From assembly GCF_041415945.1 (NCBI RefSeq), contig NZ_JBGCUS010000001.1, positions 3,100,001 to 3,164,000 on the forward strand: DNA of 64,000 nt, read 5' to 3'. This DNA is from Ancylobacter sp. IITR112 (GTDB taxonomy: Bacteria; Pseudomonadota; Alphaproteobacteria; Rhizobiales; Xanthobacteraceae). Below, piece after piece: positions 20,706 to 34,818 of this stretch; within the stretch, counting starts at the first letter, position 1, and each line of letters opens with the position of its first letter. The position numbers were made by a program, and so were the translations under genes. Under the pieces are notes generated by a model. It was not told the DNA's origin. It saw nothing but the letters and a program-made list of their open reading frames with translations, and did no database searches.

Positions 20706-21263
20706 TCAGTCCCGCAGCGCGGCGGCGGCCTCCGCAGCCGGCACTACCGTCGCGCCGGCGAATTCCAGTGCTGCCATCATCGCCGCCTGCACCGCCTGGG
20801 AAGGCACCTCTGTGCCGTTGAACGACAGCGGCCGCGTCGCGGTGGCGTCATGGGCGAGGATCACCTCATAGCCGAGATCGAGCGCCGCACGGCTGGCCGC
20901 ATCGACGCACATATGGCTCATCGCCCCGACAATCACCAGCCGCGCCACGCCCTTGCCACGCAGCAGGCTGTCGAGATCGGTGCGCAGGAAGGCGTTGACC
21001 TCCTCCTTCACCACCACAGGCTCGCCCTCCTGCGGCGCGAGGCTGGCGTGAATCTCCGCGCCCGGCGTGCCGCGTTCAAAAAAGGGGGCGTCGGCGCCGC
21101 TCATCTCATGGCGGACATGCACCACGCCGGCGCCGGTCTCGCGCGCGAGGGCGAGCAGTTCGCCGGCCCGGGCGGCGGCGGCTTCGGTACCGTCCAGCGG
21201 GTAGCGCCCGCCGGGGAAATAATCGTTCTGCAGGTCGATGAGAACAAGCGCGGTGGCTGACAT
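20706..21263 (-). CDS. Isochorismatase-family cysteine hydrolase
   Basis: 185 residues from the ATG at 21263; the longer open frame to 21428 runs back into ligA and is ignored. The catalytic triad is visible: Asp10 in LVLIDLQNDYFPGG, Lys86 in VVVKEEVNAF, and Cys119 in GAMSHMCVDAASRAA. The fold covers nicotinamidases, isochorismatases and other amidases; the metal-binding set of true nicotinamidases (PncA) is not evident, so I do not call it pncA. It follows ligA on the same strand with 58 bases between. Confidence 0.85.
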   Translation of the reverse strand: MSATALVLIDLQNDYFPGGRYPLDGTEAAAARAGELLALARETGAGVVHVRHEMSGADAPFFERGTPGAEIHASLAPQEGEPVVVKEEVNAFLRTDLDSLLRGKGVARLVIVGAMSHMCVDAASRAALDLGYEVILAHDATATRPLSFNGTEVPSQAVQAAMMAALEFAGATVVPAAEAAAALRD

Positions 21264-21321
21264 GGGCAGGCTCCGACGGCGGGGACGCGAGCGCCAAGGT
21301 CGGCCCGCCGCCGCCCACCTG

Positions 21322-25165
<3,844 letters not shown>

Positions 25166-25169
<4 letters not shown>

Positions 25170-26326
25170 GCCGCGTCCTTCCACACCAGCGCCCGGCTCA
25201 TCGCATAGTTCCACACCGCGCCGACGCAGGCCCCCGCAATGCCGGCGAGCCACCATTGCTTGGTCTGGTAGAAGGCCCAGTCGGCGGCGCCGACATTGGC
25301 CGCCGCCCCCAGGCCGCAAATGGCATAGAAGGCCAGCAGCCCGCGCAGGAAGGCAAAGCCGGACAGGCGGCGGTCGCGATAGGTGAGCAGGTTGTTGAGC
25401 ACATAGTTGAACGTCATCGCCGTCACCGTGGCGATGGTCTGCGCCGCCAGGAAACTCAGCGCCAGGCCGAGGCCTAGGCGCAGCGCCGCGAGATGGACGA
25501 CGAGACCCGCCGCGCCCACCGTGGCGAAGGAGAGGAAGCGCAGCGACACCAGCCCGCCGGTGGCCTTGGCGACAATCAGGCCGAGAAAATCCATCAGCAC
25601 GCGGTTGTCGAGCTTGCTGTCGCCGCTCTGCCGCACGCCGAAACTGTAGGTCAGCTCCGTCACCTTCAAGCGCCCCTTGGCGGTGGCGAGGATGTCGAGC
25701 AGTATCTTGAAGCCCTGGGTCGAGAGTTTCGGCGCCAGTTCTTCCACCGTCTCCCGCCGCAGCATGAAGAAGCCGCTCATCGGATCGGAGGAGGTGACAT
25801 GCAGCACGCGCTGGGCCAGCCGCGTGGCGAGGCGGCTGCCGCGGCCGCGCCAGGCGCTGAAGCCCTCGGCATCGCCGCCCGGCGCGTAGCGCGTCGCCAC
25901 CACCACATCGGCGCCCGCGCCCATCGCCTCCAGCATGCGCGGCAGCAGGGTCTCGTCATGCTGAAGATCGGCATCCATCACGGCGACGATCGGCGCCTGC
26001 GCCGCCAGCATGCCTTCGATGCAGGCCCCGGCCAGCCCGCGCCGCCCGACGCGGCGGATGCAGCGGATGCGCGGATCGCGCCGGCCGATGGCGCGCAGCG
26101 CGTCGGCGGTGCCATCGGGGGAGTTGTCGTCGACGAAGATCGCCTCCCAGGCGATGCCCTCCAGCACCCCCGCGAGCCGCCCCACCAACGGCTCCAGATT
26201 CCCGCGCTCATTGAAGGTGGGAATCACCACGGTCAGCTCCGGCGCCATGGCAGCGACGGCGGCAGGACGGGGCGCGGCGGCGGCAGCACCGGTCGGGGCA
26301 AGCACGGAGAGCGGCGAGGACGTCAT
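25166..26326 (-). CDS. GT2 polyprenyl-phosphate glycosyltransferase fused to GtrA-like membrane domain
   Basis: 386 residues from the ATG at 26326. The N-terminal 240 residues are a DPM1-like GT2 domain: TVVIPTFNERGNLEPL, VDDNSPDGTADAL, MDADLQHDETLLPRM, SSDPMSGFFMLRR. The rest is a GtrA-like domain with four membrane helices (LRFLSFATVGAAGL...FNYVLNNLLTYRDRR...WNYAMSRALVWK). The GT2 part would load a hexose onto a polyprenyl phosphate and the GtrA part would help flip it. It is translationally coupled to the GT39 gene. Confidence 0.88.
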
Positions 26327-26429
26327 GAGAAGCCGGCGGAACGAGGGACACAAGCGTGCGGACGAATAGGACAGGCCGGCGCGGAAGTCGACGGCGACGA
26401 TAGGCTGCGGGCAGCCGCGGCCGGCACGA

Positions 26430-28103
26430 TCATTCCGCCGCCGCCCCTTTCAGCAGCCTGTCAGCCGCCGCCCGCGCCTCGGAGGTCACCTCGGCGCCGG
26501 AGAGCATGCGGGCGATTTCCTCGCGACGATGAGCGGGGGCAAGCGGGGCGACCTGCGTCGCCACCCTGTCCTGCTCGGCCATCGCTTCCTTGGCGATGCG
26601 GAAATGATTGCCCGCCCGCGCCGCCACCTGCGGAGCATGCGTCACCGCCACCACCTGCACACGCTCCGACAGCCGGGCGAGCCGGGCGCCGATGGCGTCC
26701 GCCACCGCCCCGCCGACCCCGGTGTCGATCTCGTCGAACACCAGCGTCGGCGCCGAGCCCTTGTCGGCCAGCACCACTTTCAACGCCAGCAGGAAACGCG
26801 CGAGTTCGCCGCCCGAGGCGACCTTCATCATCGGGCCGGCGCGGGTACCGGGATTGGTCTGCACCCAGAACTCGATGCGATCATAGCCGTCGACATGCCC
26901 GCCCTCGTCGACCTGACAATCGGTGAGGAAGCGGGCGCGCTCCAGCTTCAACGGCGGCAGTTCGGCATTCACCGCCGCATCCAGCGCCCGCGCTGCGGCG
27001 CGGCGCTTGTGCGAGAGGTCGCGCGCGGCCTGGCGATAAGCCGCTTCCATGGCGTCGGCGCGCGCTTCCAGCCCCTTCAGCGTCTCCGCGCCATGGTCGA
27101 GCGCGTCGAGCTGGTCGGCGAAGCGGGTGGCGACGATGGGCAGTTCGTCCACGGTACAGGCATATTTCCGCCCGGCGGCGCGCAGGGCGAACAGACGCTC
27201 CTCAAGGCGCTCCAGCTCGTGCGGATCGAAATCGGCCTCGCGCAGCGCCGTGTCGAGATGCGTGCGGGCGAGGTCGAGCGCGTTCAGCGCTGCGTCGATC
27301 GCCTCCACCGCCGGACGCACCAGCGCTTCCACCTCTCCAGCCCGCCGTTCCAGCCGGCGCACGGCGGCAGCCAGCACCGGAATGGGCGAGTTGTTGCCAC
27401 CAACGGCGTCCTGTGCCTCGGCCAGATCGGTGGCGATCTTCTCGAAGCGCATCATCTCCGTGCGGCGGGCGGCGAGCCGCTCCTCCTCGCCCGGCTCGGC
27501 GCCGAGGGCGGTGAGTTCCTCCACCGCGTGGCGAATATAATCGGCTTCCTTGGCGGCCTCGTCGAGCCGCGCCTTTTCCTGCGCCGCCTCGGTGCGCGCC
27601 GCGCGCCAGCCGCGCGCCCGGGCGCTCACCTCCTCGGCAAGGCCGGTGAGCCCGCCATAGGCGTCGAGCACGGCGCGGTGGGAGACGGGATCGACCAGCG
27701 CGCGGTCATCGTGCTGGCCGTGGATCTCGACAAGGCGCCGCCCGAGCGTGCGCAGCATCTGCGCGCTCACCGACTGGTCGTTGACGAAGGCGCGCGTGCG
27801 TCCGTCCGCATGCTGCACCCGGCGCAGCACCAGCGCGCCGTCATCGTCGATCCCCGCTTCCGCCAGCAGGCCGCGAACCGGATGGTCGGCGGCGAGGTCG
27901 AACTCGGCCGTCACCTGGCCCTGGGTGGTGCCCTGGCGCACCAGAGAGCCGTCGCCGCGCCCGCCAAGGGCGAGGGTGAAGGCATCGAGAAGGATGGACT
28001 TGCCCGCGCCGGTCTCGCCGGTAAGCACGGTGAGCCCGGCATGGAAAGAGAGGTCGAGCCGCTCGATGAGCACGATATCCCTGATCGACAGGGCGATCAG
28101 CAT
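26430..28103 (-). CDS. recN: DNA repair protein RecN
   Basis: 557 residues, SMC-like ATPase used in double-strand break repair. The N-terminal GETGAGKSILLDAF is the P-loop; the long central region is an antiparallel coiled coil rich in Glu/Arg/Ala; the C-terminal head has KVASGGELARFLLALKV (signature) and TLVFDEIDTGVGG (Walker B). The start MLIALSIRDIVLIE is typical. Its place after bamD and lpxC is conserved in alphaproteobacteria. Confidence 0.97.
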   Translation of the reverse strand: MLIALSIRDIVLIERLDLSFHAGLTVLTGETGAGKSILLDAFTLALGGRGDGSLVRQGTTQGQVTAEFDLAADHPVRGLLAEAGIDDDGALVLRRVQHADGRTRAFVNDQSVSAQMLRTLGRRLVEIHGQHDDRALVDPVSHRAVLDAYGGLTGLAEEVSARARGWRAARTEAAQEKARLDEAAKEADYIRHAVEELTALGAEPGEEERLAARRTEMMRFEKIATDLAEAQDAVGGNNSPIPVLAAAVRRLERRAGEVEALVRPAVEAIDAALNALDLARTHLDTALREADFDPHELERLEERLFALRAAGRKYACTVDELPIVATRFADQLDALDHGAETLKGLEARADAMEAAYRQAARDLSHKRRAAARALDAAVNAELPPLKLERARFLTDCQVDEGGHVDGYDRIEFWVQTNPGTRAGPMMKVASGGELARFLLALKVVLADKGSAPTLVFDEIDTGVGGAVADAIGARLARLSERVQVVAVTHAPQVAARAGNHFRIAKEAMAEQDRVATQVAPLAPAHRREEIARMLSGAEVTSEARAAADRLLKGAAAE

Positions 28104-28237
28104 GGGTAACGCTCCAGAACGTGGCCTTGCGGGACGAGCATGCGCGGCGTTGGCGCCAGCGGCCGAAAGACGCGCATCTTGTTCTCGCTACGTTCTCACA
28201 TGTCGCGGCGGAGCGGAAGAGGGTTTTGCCCTCTTCC

Positions 28238-29143
28238 CTAGCCGAGGGTGAAACCCTTGAACGCCTTGGCGATCCATGACTGTTCGTTCAGCTTGGGATC
28301 GACGCCGCGCGACTGCACGAGCTTGTAGGCGTCCTTGTACCAGCTACTGTCGGGGAAATTGTAGCCCAGCACGGCGGCGGAGGTCTGCGCTTCGTTGATA
28401 ACGCCAAGCGCCATATAGGCTTCCGTGAGCCGGTACAGCGCTTCCTCGACATGGCGCGTGGTCTGGTAGCGTGTCACCACGACCTTGAAACGGTTGATGG
28501 CGCCCGCATAGTTCCGCTGTTCGAGGTAATAGCGCCCGATCATCATCTCCTTGCCGGCGAGCTGGTCGCGGGCGACTTCGAGCTTCTTCTTGGCGCTGAC
28601 GGCGTATTCCGTATTGGGATATTTGCGAATCACATCCTCCAGCGAATCCATCGCGCGCTGGGTGCGCTGCTGGTCGCGGGAGATGTCCGGGATCTGGTCG
28701 AAATAGGAGGCGGCGACGAGGTACTGCGCATAGGCCGCATCGTCCGAGCCCGGGTGCAGCGCGAGATAGCGCCGCGCCGCGGCGATGCATTCGTCGTAAT
28801 CGCCCTGGGTGTAGTTGATATAGGCAATCATCAGCAGCGCCTTGCGCGCCCAGTCCGAATAGGGATGCTGGCGATCGACATCCTCGAAGCGCGTGATCGC
28901 GTCCTTGTATTCTTCCTTCTGCATGAGGGTCAGGCCCTCATTGTAGCGCTGCTCGGCCGGCACGTCGGGGTAGACCGTCTCTTCCTTGTTGGTATCGAAC
29001 CAACTGGCGCAACCGCCGAGCGAGGCGCCGGCCAGCACCAGGCCGAACAGGCGCACGGCCATCAGGCCCGAACGCGCCATGCGAGGGCGGAGGGCGGGCG
29101 CTGCGGGGCCGGGAACAGTCTGGCCGAGACAGAGAAGACGCAT
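28238..29143 (-). CDS. bamD: Outer membrane protein assembly lipoprotein BamD
   Basis: 301 residues from the ATG at 29143. The lipoprotein box is LGGC with Cys45 as the lipidated residue, so the real start may be later (ATG at 29080 or 29062), giving a normal-length signal peptide; no start has a clear Shine-Dalgarno. The mature part is five TPR repeats (YNEGLTLMQKEEYKDAITRF, WARKALLMIAYINYTQGDYDE and so on), the BamD/YfiO fold. It is the essential partner of BamA in inserting outer-membrane barrels. Confidence 0.93.
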   Translation of the reverse strand: MRLLCLGQTVPGPAAPALRPRMARSGLMAVRLFGLVLAGASLGGCASWFDTNKEETVYPDVPAEQRYNEGLTLMQKEEYKDAITRFEDVDRQHPYSDWARKALLMIAYINYTQGDYDECIAAARRYLALHPGSDDAAYAQYLVAASYFDQIPDISRDQQRTQRAMDSLEDVIRKYPNTEYAVSAKKKLEVARDQLAGKEMMIGRYYLEQRNYAGAINRFKVVVTRYQTTRHVEEALYRLTEAYMALGVINEAQTSAAVLGYNFPDSSWYKDAYKLVQSRGVDPKLNEQSWIAKAFKGFTLG

Positions 29144-29379
29144 CACAAGTTCGATCCCGATCTGGTCGCTGTTTCGTTGCCACGTGCGTGACAGGCGCTA
29201 AGGCGGCTTTCCGACCGGATTATGGCGCCTGGGTGCGCCAAGATCAAAGAGACGCGGCCGACCACCGTTTCAGGCCGGATGTGGCGCAAGAGACGCGCCC
29301 GAGAGGCGAGAGACGGCCCGACCCGGCAACCACGCGGCGGCTGAAAGCGGACATACACGAGCGACGCGCGACAGGAAAG

Positions 29380-29393
29380 CCGCCAACGGGCGG
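29380..29393 (-). terminator. Weak hairpin after lpxC
   Basis: On the minus strand CCGCC-CGTT-GGCGG followed by CTTTCCT, within the 293-base gap between lpxC and bamD. The stem is short and the T-run poor, so this is a tentative attenuator or terminator. I found no convincing bamD promoter in the remainder of the gap. Confidence 0.25.
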
Positions 29394-29436
29394 TAGCGCG
29401 ACAAGCGACGGCGTGACAGCCGGAAGCGCGACGGCC

Positions 29437-30375
29437 TCACAGTTCCGGCGCGTAGGCCGGCACGGCCACGGCGACGAGGCCGGCATTGCTGCTGACCGTG
29501 CGGCGGGCGGGGATGCGGGCCTCGACGATCTCATAGGCCGAGCGGTCGGACAGCAGCGCGTCGACGACGGCGAAATTCAGCTTGTGGCCGCCGCGATAGG
29601 AGCGGTAGCGGGCCAGCAGCGGCAGGCCGCCAATAGCGAGATCGCCGATGGCGTCGAGCGCCTTGTGGCGGACGAATTCGTCGGCGTAGCGCAGCCCGGT
29701 GGTGTTCATCACGCCGTCGTCGCCGAGGCAGATCGTGTTGTCGAGCGAGGCGCCCAGCGCATAGCCCGCCTGCCACAGGCGCTCCACGTCGCTGACAAAG
29801 CCGAACGTCCGGGCAGCGGCGAGTTCCTTGCGGAACACGTCGGGCGACATCGTCGCGGCAAAGCGCTGGCGGCCGATGGCGCAATGGTCGAAGTCGATCT
29901 CGACTTCCAGCCGGAAGCCCATGTCATAGGGGGAAATCTCGCCGAAGCCGGCTTCGGTTTCGACGCGCACAGGCTTGAGCACACGCAGATAGCGGCGCGC
30001 GTGGTCGGTCTCGACAATGCCAGCCTCATCCACCGCCGCCACGAATTCGCCGGCACTGCCATCGAGGATCGGCACTTCCGGGCCGTCAATCTCGACCCGG
30101 GCATTGTCGACGCCGAGGCCGGCGAAGCAGGCCAGCAGATGCTCGACAGTGGACACGGCCGGACCTTCCGCATCGCGCAGCACGGTGGCGAGATCGCTGC
30201 CACGCACCGCGCCGCGGCAGGCGCGCACCGACTGATTCGTGTCCTTGCGGAAGAAAACGATGCCGCTATCGGCTTCGGAAGGGGAGAGATGCATCCGGGC
30301 CATCTTGCCGGAATGAACGCCGACGCCGGAGAGCATCACGTCATCGCCAAGGGTGGTCTGCCGTACAGCGTTCAT
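29437..30375 (-). CDS. lpxC: UDP-3-O-acyl-N-acetylglucosamine deacetylase
   Basis: 312 residues from the ATG at 30375 (a TTG 9 bases earlier is less likely). It performs the committed step of lipid A synthesis. The zinc ligands are His79 (STVEHLLA), His237 and Asp241 (RHKALDAIGDL), at nearly the same numbers as in E. coli. SGVGVHSG near the start and FRKELAAARTFGFV in the middle are family motifs. Placement after ftsZ is conserved across proteobacteria. Confidence 0.97.
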   Translation of the reverse strand: MNAVRQTTLGDDVMLSGVGVHSGKMARMHLSPSEADSGIVFFRKDTNQSVRACRGAVRGSDLATVLRDAEGPAVSTVEHLLACFAGLGVDNARVEIDGPEVPILDGSAGEFVAAVDEAGIVETDHARRYLRVLKPVRVETEAGFGEISPYDMGFRLEVEIDFDHCAIGRQRFAATMSPDVFRKELAAARTFGFVSDVERLWQAGYALGASLDNTICLGDDGVMNTTGLRYADEFVRHKALDAIGDLAIGGLPLLARYRSYRGGHKLNFAVVDALLSDRSAYEIVEARIPARRTVSSNAGLVAVAVPAYAPEL

Positions 30376-30498
30376 TCGACCCAAAAAGCGGCAGCGACGA
30401 GCGCCCCGCTCTCCCCAATCCCCGAAACCAACACAGTGCGCCGCTACCTTGAGAGGCTGCGGAACCGAATCCGCTGCGGACGCTTATCGTTGGTTGGC

Positions 30499-30527
30499 AA
30501 GATAACGGCGCCGTGAGTCCGCGCCAA
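30499..30527 (-). promoter_or_regulatory. Candidate lpxC promoter
   Basis: On the minus strand TTGGCG (30522-30527), a 17-base spacer and TATCTT (30499-30504). Transcription would start near 30492, leaving a leader of about 117 bases before lpxC. Confidence 0.35.
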
Positions 30528-30604
30528 ATCACGCTTGCTTACCGTCTGTTACCGCTTTTACGCTACCGCACAATCCTGAAAAATCATTTAATCTCAAATA
30601 GCTA

Positions 30605-30628
30605 CGCCCGGACCTCGCGGTCCGGGCG
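30605..30628 (-). terminator. Hairpin downstream of ftsZ
   Basis: Perfect 10-bp stem CGCCCGGACC / GGTCCGGGCG with a 4-base TCGC loop, 56 bases after the ftsZ stop. On the minus strand the downstream bases are TAGCTATTTG, so the T-run is weak; partial termination between ftsZ and lpxC is the likely effect. Confidence 0.5.
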
Positions 30629-30683
30629 CTGCATTGCGTAGCACTCTATGTAACAGGCGGTACGTTCCGCCTGCCGTGCCGCC

Positions 30684-32399
30684 TCAGCCCTGACGGCGCA
30701 GGAAGGCGGGGATATCGAGATGGTCGTCCTCGGCCGGGCGCGCGGCGCGCGGATCGGCCGGGCGGGCCGCCGGACGCTTGGCGTATTCCGAGGTCTCCGG
30801 CCGCATCTCGCCGACCTGGCGGGGCTCCGGCTGCGCGGGGGCGCGGCGCACCACGGGGCGCGTATCCGCCGGGGGCTCGACCTCGTCCTCGTCCTGGCCG
30901 CGGCCAAGTCCGACATGGGCGAGACGCTGCAGCAGCGTCATCCGCTTCTTCTCGGCCTGGTGATGGTCCGGCATCTCGCCGCGCGCGGCGCGGATCTGAT
31001 TCTGCGCCGGCATCGGCAGTTCGTCGACACGCGGCATGCGGGGGGCCGGACGCTCCGCCTGCGGCGGGATGAACGGCTCGATCGCGTGCTCTTCGTAGGC
31101 CGCCTCATTATAGGGCGCCGGTTCCGGCTCGGCATAGAGCGTGGGCTTGGGCGCCAGCGGACGGATGGTCACGTCGTCAATGGCGGCGGGGGCCGGCGCA
31201 TAGGACGGCTGGGCGTAGGAGGGTTCGCCATAGGGATGCTCGCTGACCGGGGCGGCGGCGAAGCTCGGCTCGTGATGCGAGGCGCCGAAATCTTCCGCAT
31301 CGAGCGCCGAGGCGACCGAACGCAGGGCCGCGTCGCGGCGCGCTTCCACGGCGGCGCGGCCGGCATTGGAGACGCGGCGGCCGCCGAGGTCCGGCAGGTT
31401 GTTCAGCGCGTGGGGAATCTGCTCGGGAATCACCGCCGGGTCGATGCCGGTGGCAACGACCGACACGCGGATCAGCCCTTCCAGCGTCTCGTCGAAGGTG
31501 GCGCCGAGGATGATGTTGGCGTCGGGGTCGACTTCCTCGCGGATGCGGGTCGCCGCCTCGTCCACCTCGAACAGGGTAAGATCCTTGCCGCCGGTGATGG
31601 AGATCAGCAGGCCACGCGCGCCGCGCATCGACACCTCGTCGAGCAGCGGATTGGCGATCGCCGCTTCCGCCGCGTGCCGGGCGCGCTGCTCACCGGAGGC
31701 CTCGCCGGTGCCCATCATCGCCTTGCCCATCTCGCGCATCACGGCGCGCACATCGGCGAAGTCGAGGTTGATGAGGCCTTCCTTCACCATCAGGTCGGTG
31801 ATGCAGGCGACGCCGGAATACAGCACCTGGTCCGCCATGGCGAAGGCATCGGCGAAGGTGGTGCGCTCATTGGCCACCCGGAACAGGTTCTGGTTCGGGA
31901 TAACGATGAGCGTGTCCACGCCCTTCTGCAGCTCGTTAATGCCCATCTCGCCGATGCGCATGCGGCGCTGGCCCTCGAAATGGAAGGGCTTGGTCACCAC
32001 ACCGACGGTGAGGATGCCGAGTTCGCGGGCCGCGCGGGCGATGACCGGGGCGGCGCCGGTGCCGGTGCCGCCGCCCATGCCGGCGGTGATGAACACCATA
32101 TGCGCGCCGGCGAGGTGATCGCGGATCTCGTCAAGGGCTTCCTCGGCGGCGGCGCGGCCGACTTCCGGCTGGGAACCGGCGCCGAGACCCTCGGTAACCG
32201 CGACGCCCATCTGCACGATGCGCTCGGCCTTGGAAAGGGTGAGCGCCTGCGCGTCGGTGTTGGCGACCACGAAGTCGACCCCCGTCAGGCCGGCCGTGAT
32301 CATGTTGTTGACCGCGTTGCCGCCGGCGCCGCCGACACCGAAGACGGTGATGCGGGGACGCAGTTCGCGGATGTCCGGTACCTGGAGGTTGATGGTCAT
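30684..32399 (-). CDS. ftsZ: Cell division GTPase FtsZ
   Basis: 571 residues. The tubulin signature GGGTGTG is at 109-115 and the T7 catalytic loop NLDFAD at 211-216, so the GTPase core (about 10-325) is complete. A disordered linker of roughly 230 residues follows, rich in Pro, Ala, Tyr and Glu. The extreme C-terminal peptide [14 protein letters not shown] binds FtsA and other partners. Long linkers are typical of Hyphomicrobiales and account for the size against about 380 residues in E. coli. FtsZ forms the division ring. It lies 86 bases after ftsA. Confidence 0.98.
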   Translation of the reverse strand: MTINLQVPDIRELRPRITVFGVGGAGGNAVNNMITAGLTGVDFVVANTDAQALTLSKAERIVQMGVAVTEGLGAGSQPEVGRAAAEEALDEIRDHLAGAHMVFITAGMGGGTGTGAAPVIARAARELGILTVGVVTKPFHFEGQRRMRIGEMGINELQKGVDTLIVIPNQNLFRVANERTTFADAFAMADQVLYSGVACITDLMVKEGLINLDFADVRAVMREMGKAMMGTGEASGEQRARHAAEAAIANPLLDEVSMRGARGLLISITGGKDLTLFEVDEAATRIREEVDPDANIILGATFDETLEGLIRVSVVATGIDPAVIPEQIPHALNNLPDLGGRRVSNAGRAAVEARRDAALRSVASALDAEDFGASHHEPSFAAAPVSEHPYGEPSYAQPSYAPAPAAIDDVTIRPLAPKPTLYAEPEPAPYNEAAYEEHAIEPFIPPQAERPAPRMPRVDELPMPAQNQIRAARGEMPDHHQAEKKRMTLLQRLAHVGLGRGQDEDEVEPPADTRPVVRRAPAQPEPRQVGEMRPETSEYAKRPAARPADPRAARPAEDDHLDIPAFLRRQG

Positions 32400-32485
32400 T
32401 CTAGTGTCCCCTAACGCCGGCGGGCACGCGGCCCGTCATGATCCCTGTGGTGCCGGTTCCGCCGGCGCGGATTAGATGGTGCACG

Positions 32486-33808
32486 TCAGAAGGCCTCCCT
32501 CAGCCAGTGGCCGACGCGCGAGAAGTAGCCGGAGCCGTCGCCCTGCGAGAGGCGGCGGCGACGGGCCTCGAAATGTTCGAGCCCCGCGACCTGCGGATAG
32601 ACCAGAAGCCCGGTAGCCACGGCGAAGGGCGCGCCGCGCGTCGCCTCCGGCAGCTTGGAAATACCGAGCGGACGACCGATTCGCACCTGTGGTCCCAGTA
32701 TGTTACCGACAAGCTCCGCAAGGCCAGTGAGTTGCGCAGCGCCGCCGGTGAGAACGATGCGCCGCCCCGCCCCGGCCGCATGGCCGGAGGCGTGCAGGCG
32801 GTCGCGCACCAGTTCCACGATCTCCTCGACGCGCGGGCGCACAATGCGCATCAGCTTCGCCTTGGGAATCACCCGGGGCAGGTCATGGTCGTCGGAAATG
32901 CTCGGCACGGTGAGCATTTCGCGCTCATCCGCGCCCATGGCGATGACGCCGCCATGCAGGCTCTTCAGCCGCTCGGCATCGGCGAGGCGGGTGGACAGGC
33001 CGCGCGCCACGTCGTTGGTCACATGCTGGCCGCCAATGGCGATGCCGTCGACATGCACGCAATGGCCGTTCTCCACCACCGCCACCGTCGTGGTGCCGGC
33101 GCCGAAGTCAATCAAGGTCACGCCCAGTTCCGCCTCGTCATCCGCGAGGGTGGACAGCGCCGCCGCATAGGGCGCGGCGACCATCGCCTCGACCCCGAGA
33201 TGGCAGCGCTCGATGCACAGAAGCAGGTTGCGCACCGCGGCCGCTTCGGCGGTGACGACATGCAGGTCGACGCCGAGTCGGCGCCCGAGCATGCCGCGCG
33301 GCTCTCCGATGCCGGCGACCCCGTCGATCGCATAGCCAACCGGCAGCGCGTGCAGAATGGTGCGCCCCTCGCCGACGGCGAAGGTGGAGGCGGCATCGAG
33401 CACGCGGCGAATGTCGCCTTCCGCCACCGCCGGTTCCGGCAGGTCGACCTCGGCGGCGAAATGCTCGGAGGCGAGCCGCCCCCCTGCCATGGAGACAATG
33501 ACGGAGGCGATCTGCGCGCCGGCAGTGCGTTCGGCCGCGTCCACCGCGCGGCGGATCGCATATTCGGCGCGCTCCATGTCGATGACAGCGCCGCCCTTGA
33601 TGCCGTGGGCGCTGGTGTGGCCGATGCCGAGCACATCCACCGAATGGGTGCGCCGGCGCAGGCTGGAGGTCGCTTCGCGCGGCTTCAGCCGGGCGATCAT
33701 GCACACGATCTTGGAGGTGCCGACTTCCAGCACGCCGACCACGCCGGTGCGGCGCGGCGCCAGCGGCCGCATTTTCGGAGCGATCTCGAAAGGTGCGCGG
33801 GTTCTCAT
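32486..33808 (-). CDS. ftsA: Cell division protein FtsA
   Basis: 440 residues of the actin-like fold. VGVLEVGTSKIVCMIARL is phosphate 1, GVTLIDFGAGTTTVAV phosphate 2, and RIVLTGGAAQLTGL the adenosine motif. The C-terminal GYFSRVGHWLREAF is the membrane-targeting amphipathic helix. FtsA tethers FtsZ filaments to the membrane. The start overlaps the ftsQ stop by ATGA. Confidence 0.96.
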   Translation of the reverse strand: MRTRAPFEIAPKMRPLAPRRTGVVGVLEVGTSKIVCMIARLKPREATSSLRRRTHSVDVLGIGHTSAHGIKGGAVIDMERAEYAIRRAVDAAERTAGAQIASVIVSMAGGRLASEHFAAEVDLPEPAVAEGDIRRVLDAASTFAVGEGRTILHALPVGYAIDGVAGIGEPRGMLGRRLGVDLHVVTAEAAAVRNLLLCIERCHLGVEAMVAAPYAAALSTLADDEAELGVTLIDFGAGTTTVAVVENGHCVHVDGIAIGGQHVTNDVARGLSTRLADAERLKSLHGGVIAMGADEREMLTVPSISDDHDLPRVIPKAKLMRIVRPRVEEIVELVRDRLHASGHAAGAGRRIVLTGGAAQLTGLAELVGNILGPQVRIGRPLGISKLPEATRGAPFAVATGLLVYPQVAGLEHFEARRRRLSQGDGSGYFSRVGHWLREAF

Positions 33809-34818
33809 GAGCTGCCCGCCTTCTTCGCCTTGGCCTTCGCCTTCAGTTCCGCCTCGCGTGCGGCATAGGCGGCATCGGAAAGCCGGACTGAAACCCGGTC
33901 GGGGAGACGCAGGTCCACAATGGTGATGTCGCGCGAGAGCAGCGATTTCTGCTGGTCGAGCAGGGCGAGCTGTTCGAGCGCGTCGTTCAGCCCCTCTTCC
34001 GGCAGGCGCACATCGACGCCGTTACGCATTTTCAGCGTCCAGCGCCGGTCGGCGACCCGGATGGCGGCGCGCACCTGGTCGCGCACGCCGGGTACGAGGC
34101 TGAGCGCCTCGACGATCTCGACCACATGATTCTCCGCCCCGTCGCCGACCACGATGGGCAGGCGGATATAGCGCGGATCGTCGGAATAGGGGGCGATCAC
34201 CGTGCCGTCGCGGGCGATGACATTGATCCGCCCGTCCTTCTGCCAGAGCGCGTAGCCCTCGCGCTCGACGACCTGGATGTCGAGGCGGTCGGGATAGAGC
34301 TTCTGCACCGTGGCGCGCTTGATCCAGGCGAGTTCTTCCAGCCGCATCCGCGCGCCCTCGGCATCGAGGAACAGCAGCGACGAGGTCGGCTTCACCCCGG
34401 CAGTGGCGAGAATGTCGCCCGGCGTGACGTGATTCTGGCCCGACAGGTTGATGTTGGCGATGCGGAAGCCAGCGAGATTGGCGGCGGCATCGCCGAAATC
34501 GCGGGCGGTCTCGATCGCCGCCGGCATATGGCCGCCGCGCTGCATGCCGTAAAGGCCGGTGGCGGCGAACAGCCCGGCGGTGAGCCACAGGCCCGCGCCG
34601 GAGAAGGCGGCACGGGAGGTGCACAGGCGGACGAGGAATCGGCGGCCGCCGATGATGGCGCGATCGAGCAGGCGGGTGCGCTCGGCCGCCTTGGCCGTGC
34701 GCACCGGGACGCGCGGACGCGCGCCGCGATTCGAATCGCCGGTGGCCGCGCCGGTCCGCTTGCCCGCCGGCGTCTGCCGCGGGGTCAGCGATCGAGCGAA
34801 GCGTCCTCCACCATCCAT
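33805..34818 (-). CDS. ftsQ: Cell division protein FtsQ
   Basis: 337 residues with a long basic cytoplasmic N-terminus (about 75 residues), one membrane helix (about 75-93) and a periplasmic POTRA domain (FRIANINLSGQNHVTPGDIL...) followed by the FtsQ beta domain. The Lys/Ala-rich tail KAKAKAKKAGSS is unusual but harmless-looking. FtsQ recruits FtsB-FtsL to the septum. The start lies inside the last codons of ddl (34-base overlap), and the stop is coupled to ftsA. Confidence 0.94.
   Translation of the reverse strand: MDGGGRFARSLTPRQTPAGKRTGAATGDSNRGARPRVPVRTAKAAERTRLLDRAIIGGRRFLVRLCTSRAAFSGAGLWLTAGLFAATGLYGMQRGGHMPAAIETARDFGDAAANLAGFRIANINLSGQNHVTPGDILATAGVKPTSSLLFLDAEGARMRLEELAWIKRATVQKLYPDRLDIQVVEREGYALWQKDGRINVIARDGTVIAPYSDDPRYIRLPIVVGDGAENHVVEIVEALSLVPGVRDQVRAAIRVADRRWTLKMRNGVDVRLPEEGLNDALEQLALLDQQKSLLSRDITIVDLRLPDRVSVRLSDAAYAAREAELKAKAKAKKAGSS

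Larger units (their letters stand above)
30376..30683. other. ftsZ-lpxC intergenic region
   Basis: 308 bases, noticeably more AT-rich than the surroundings (about 30530-30600). It contains a perfect hairpin just after ftsZ and a candidate lpxC promoter, both listed separately. No coding frame or RNA gene is supported. Confidence 0.6.
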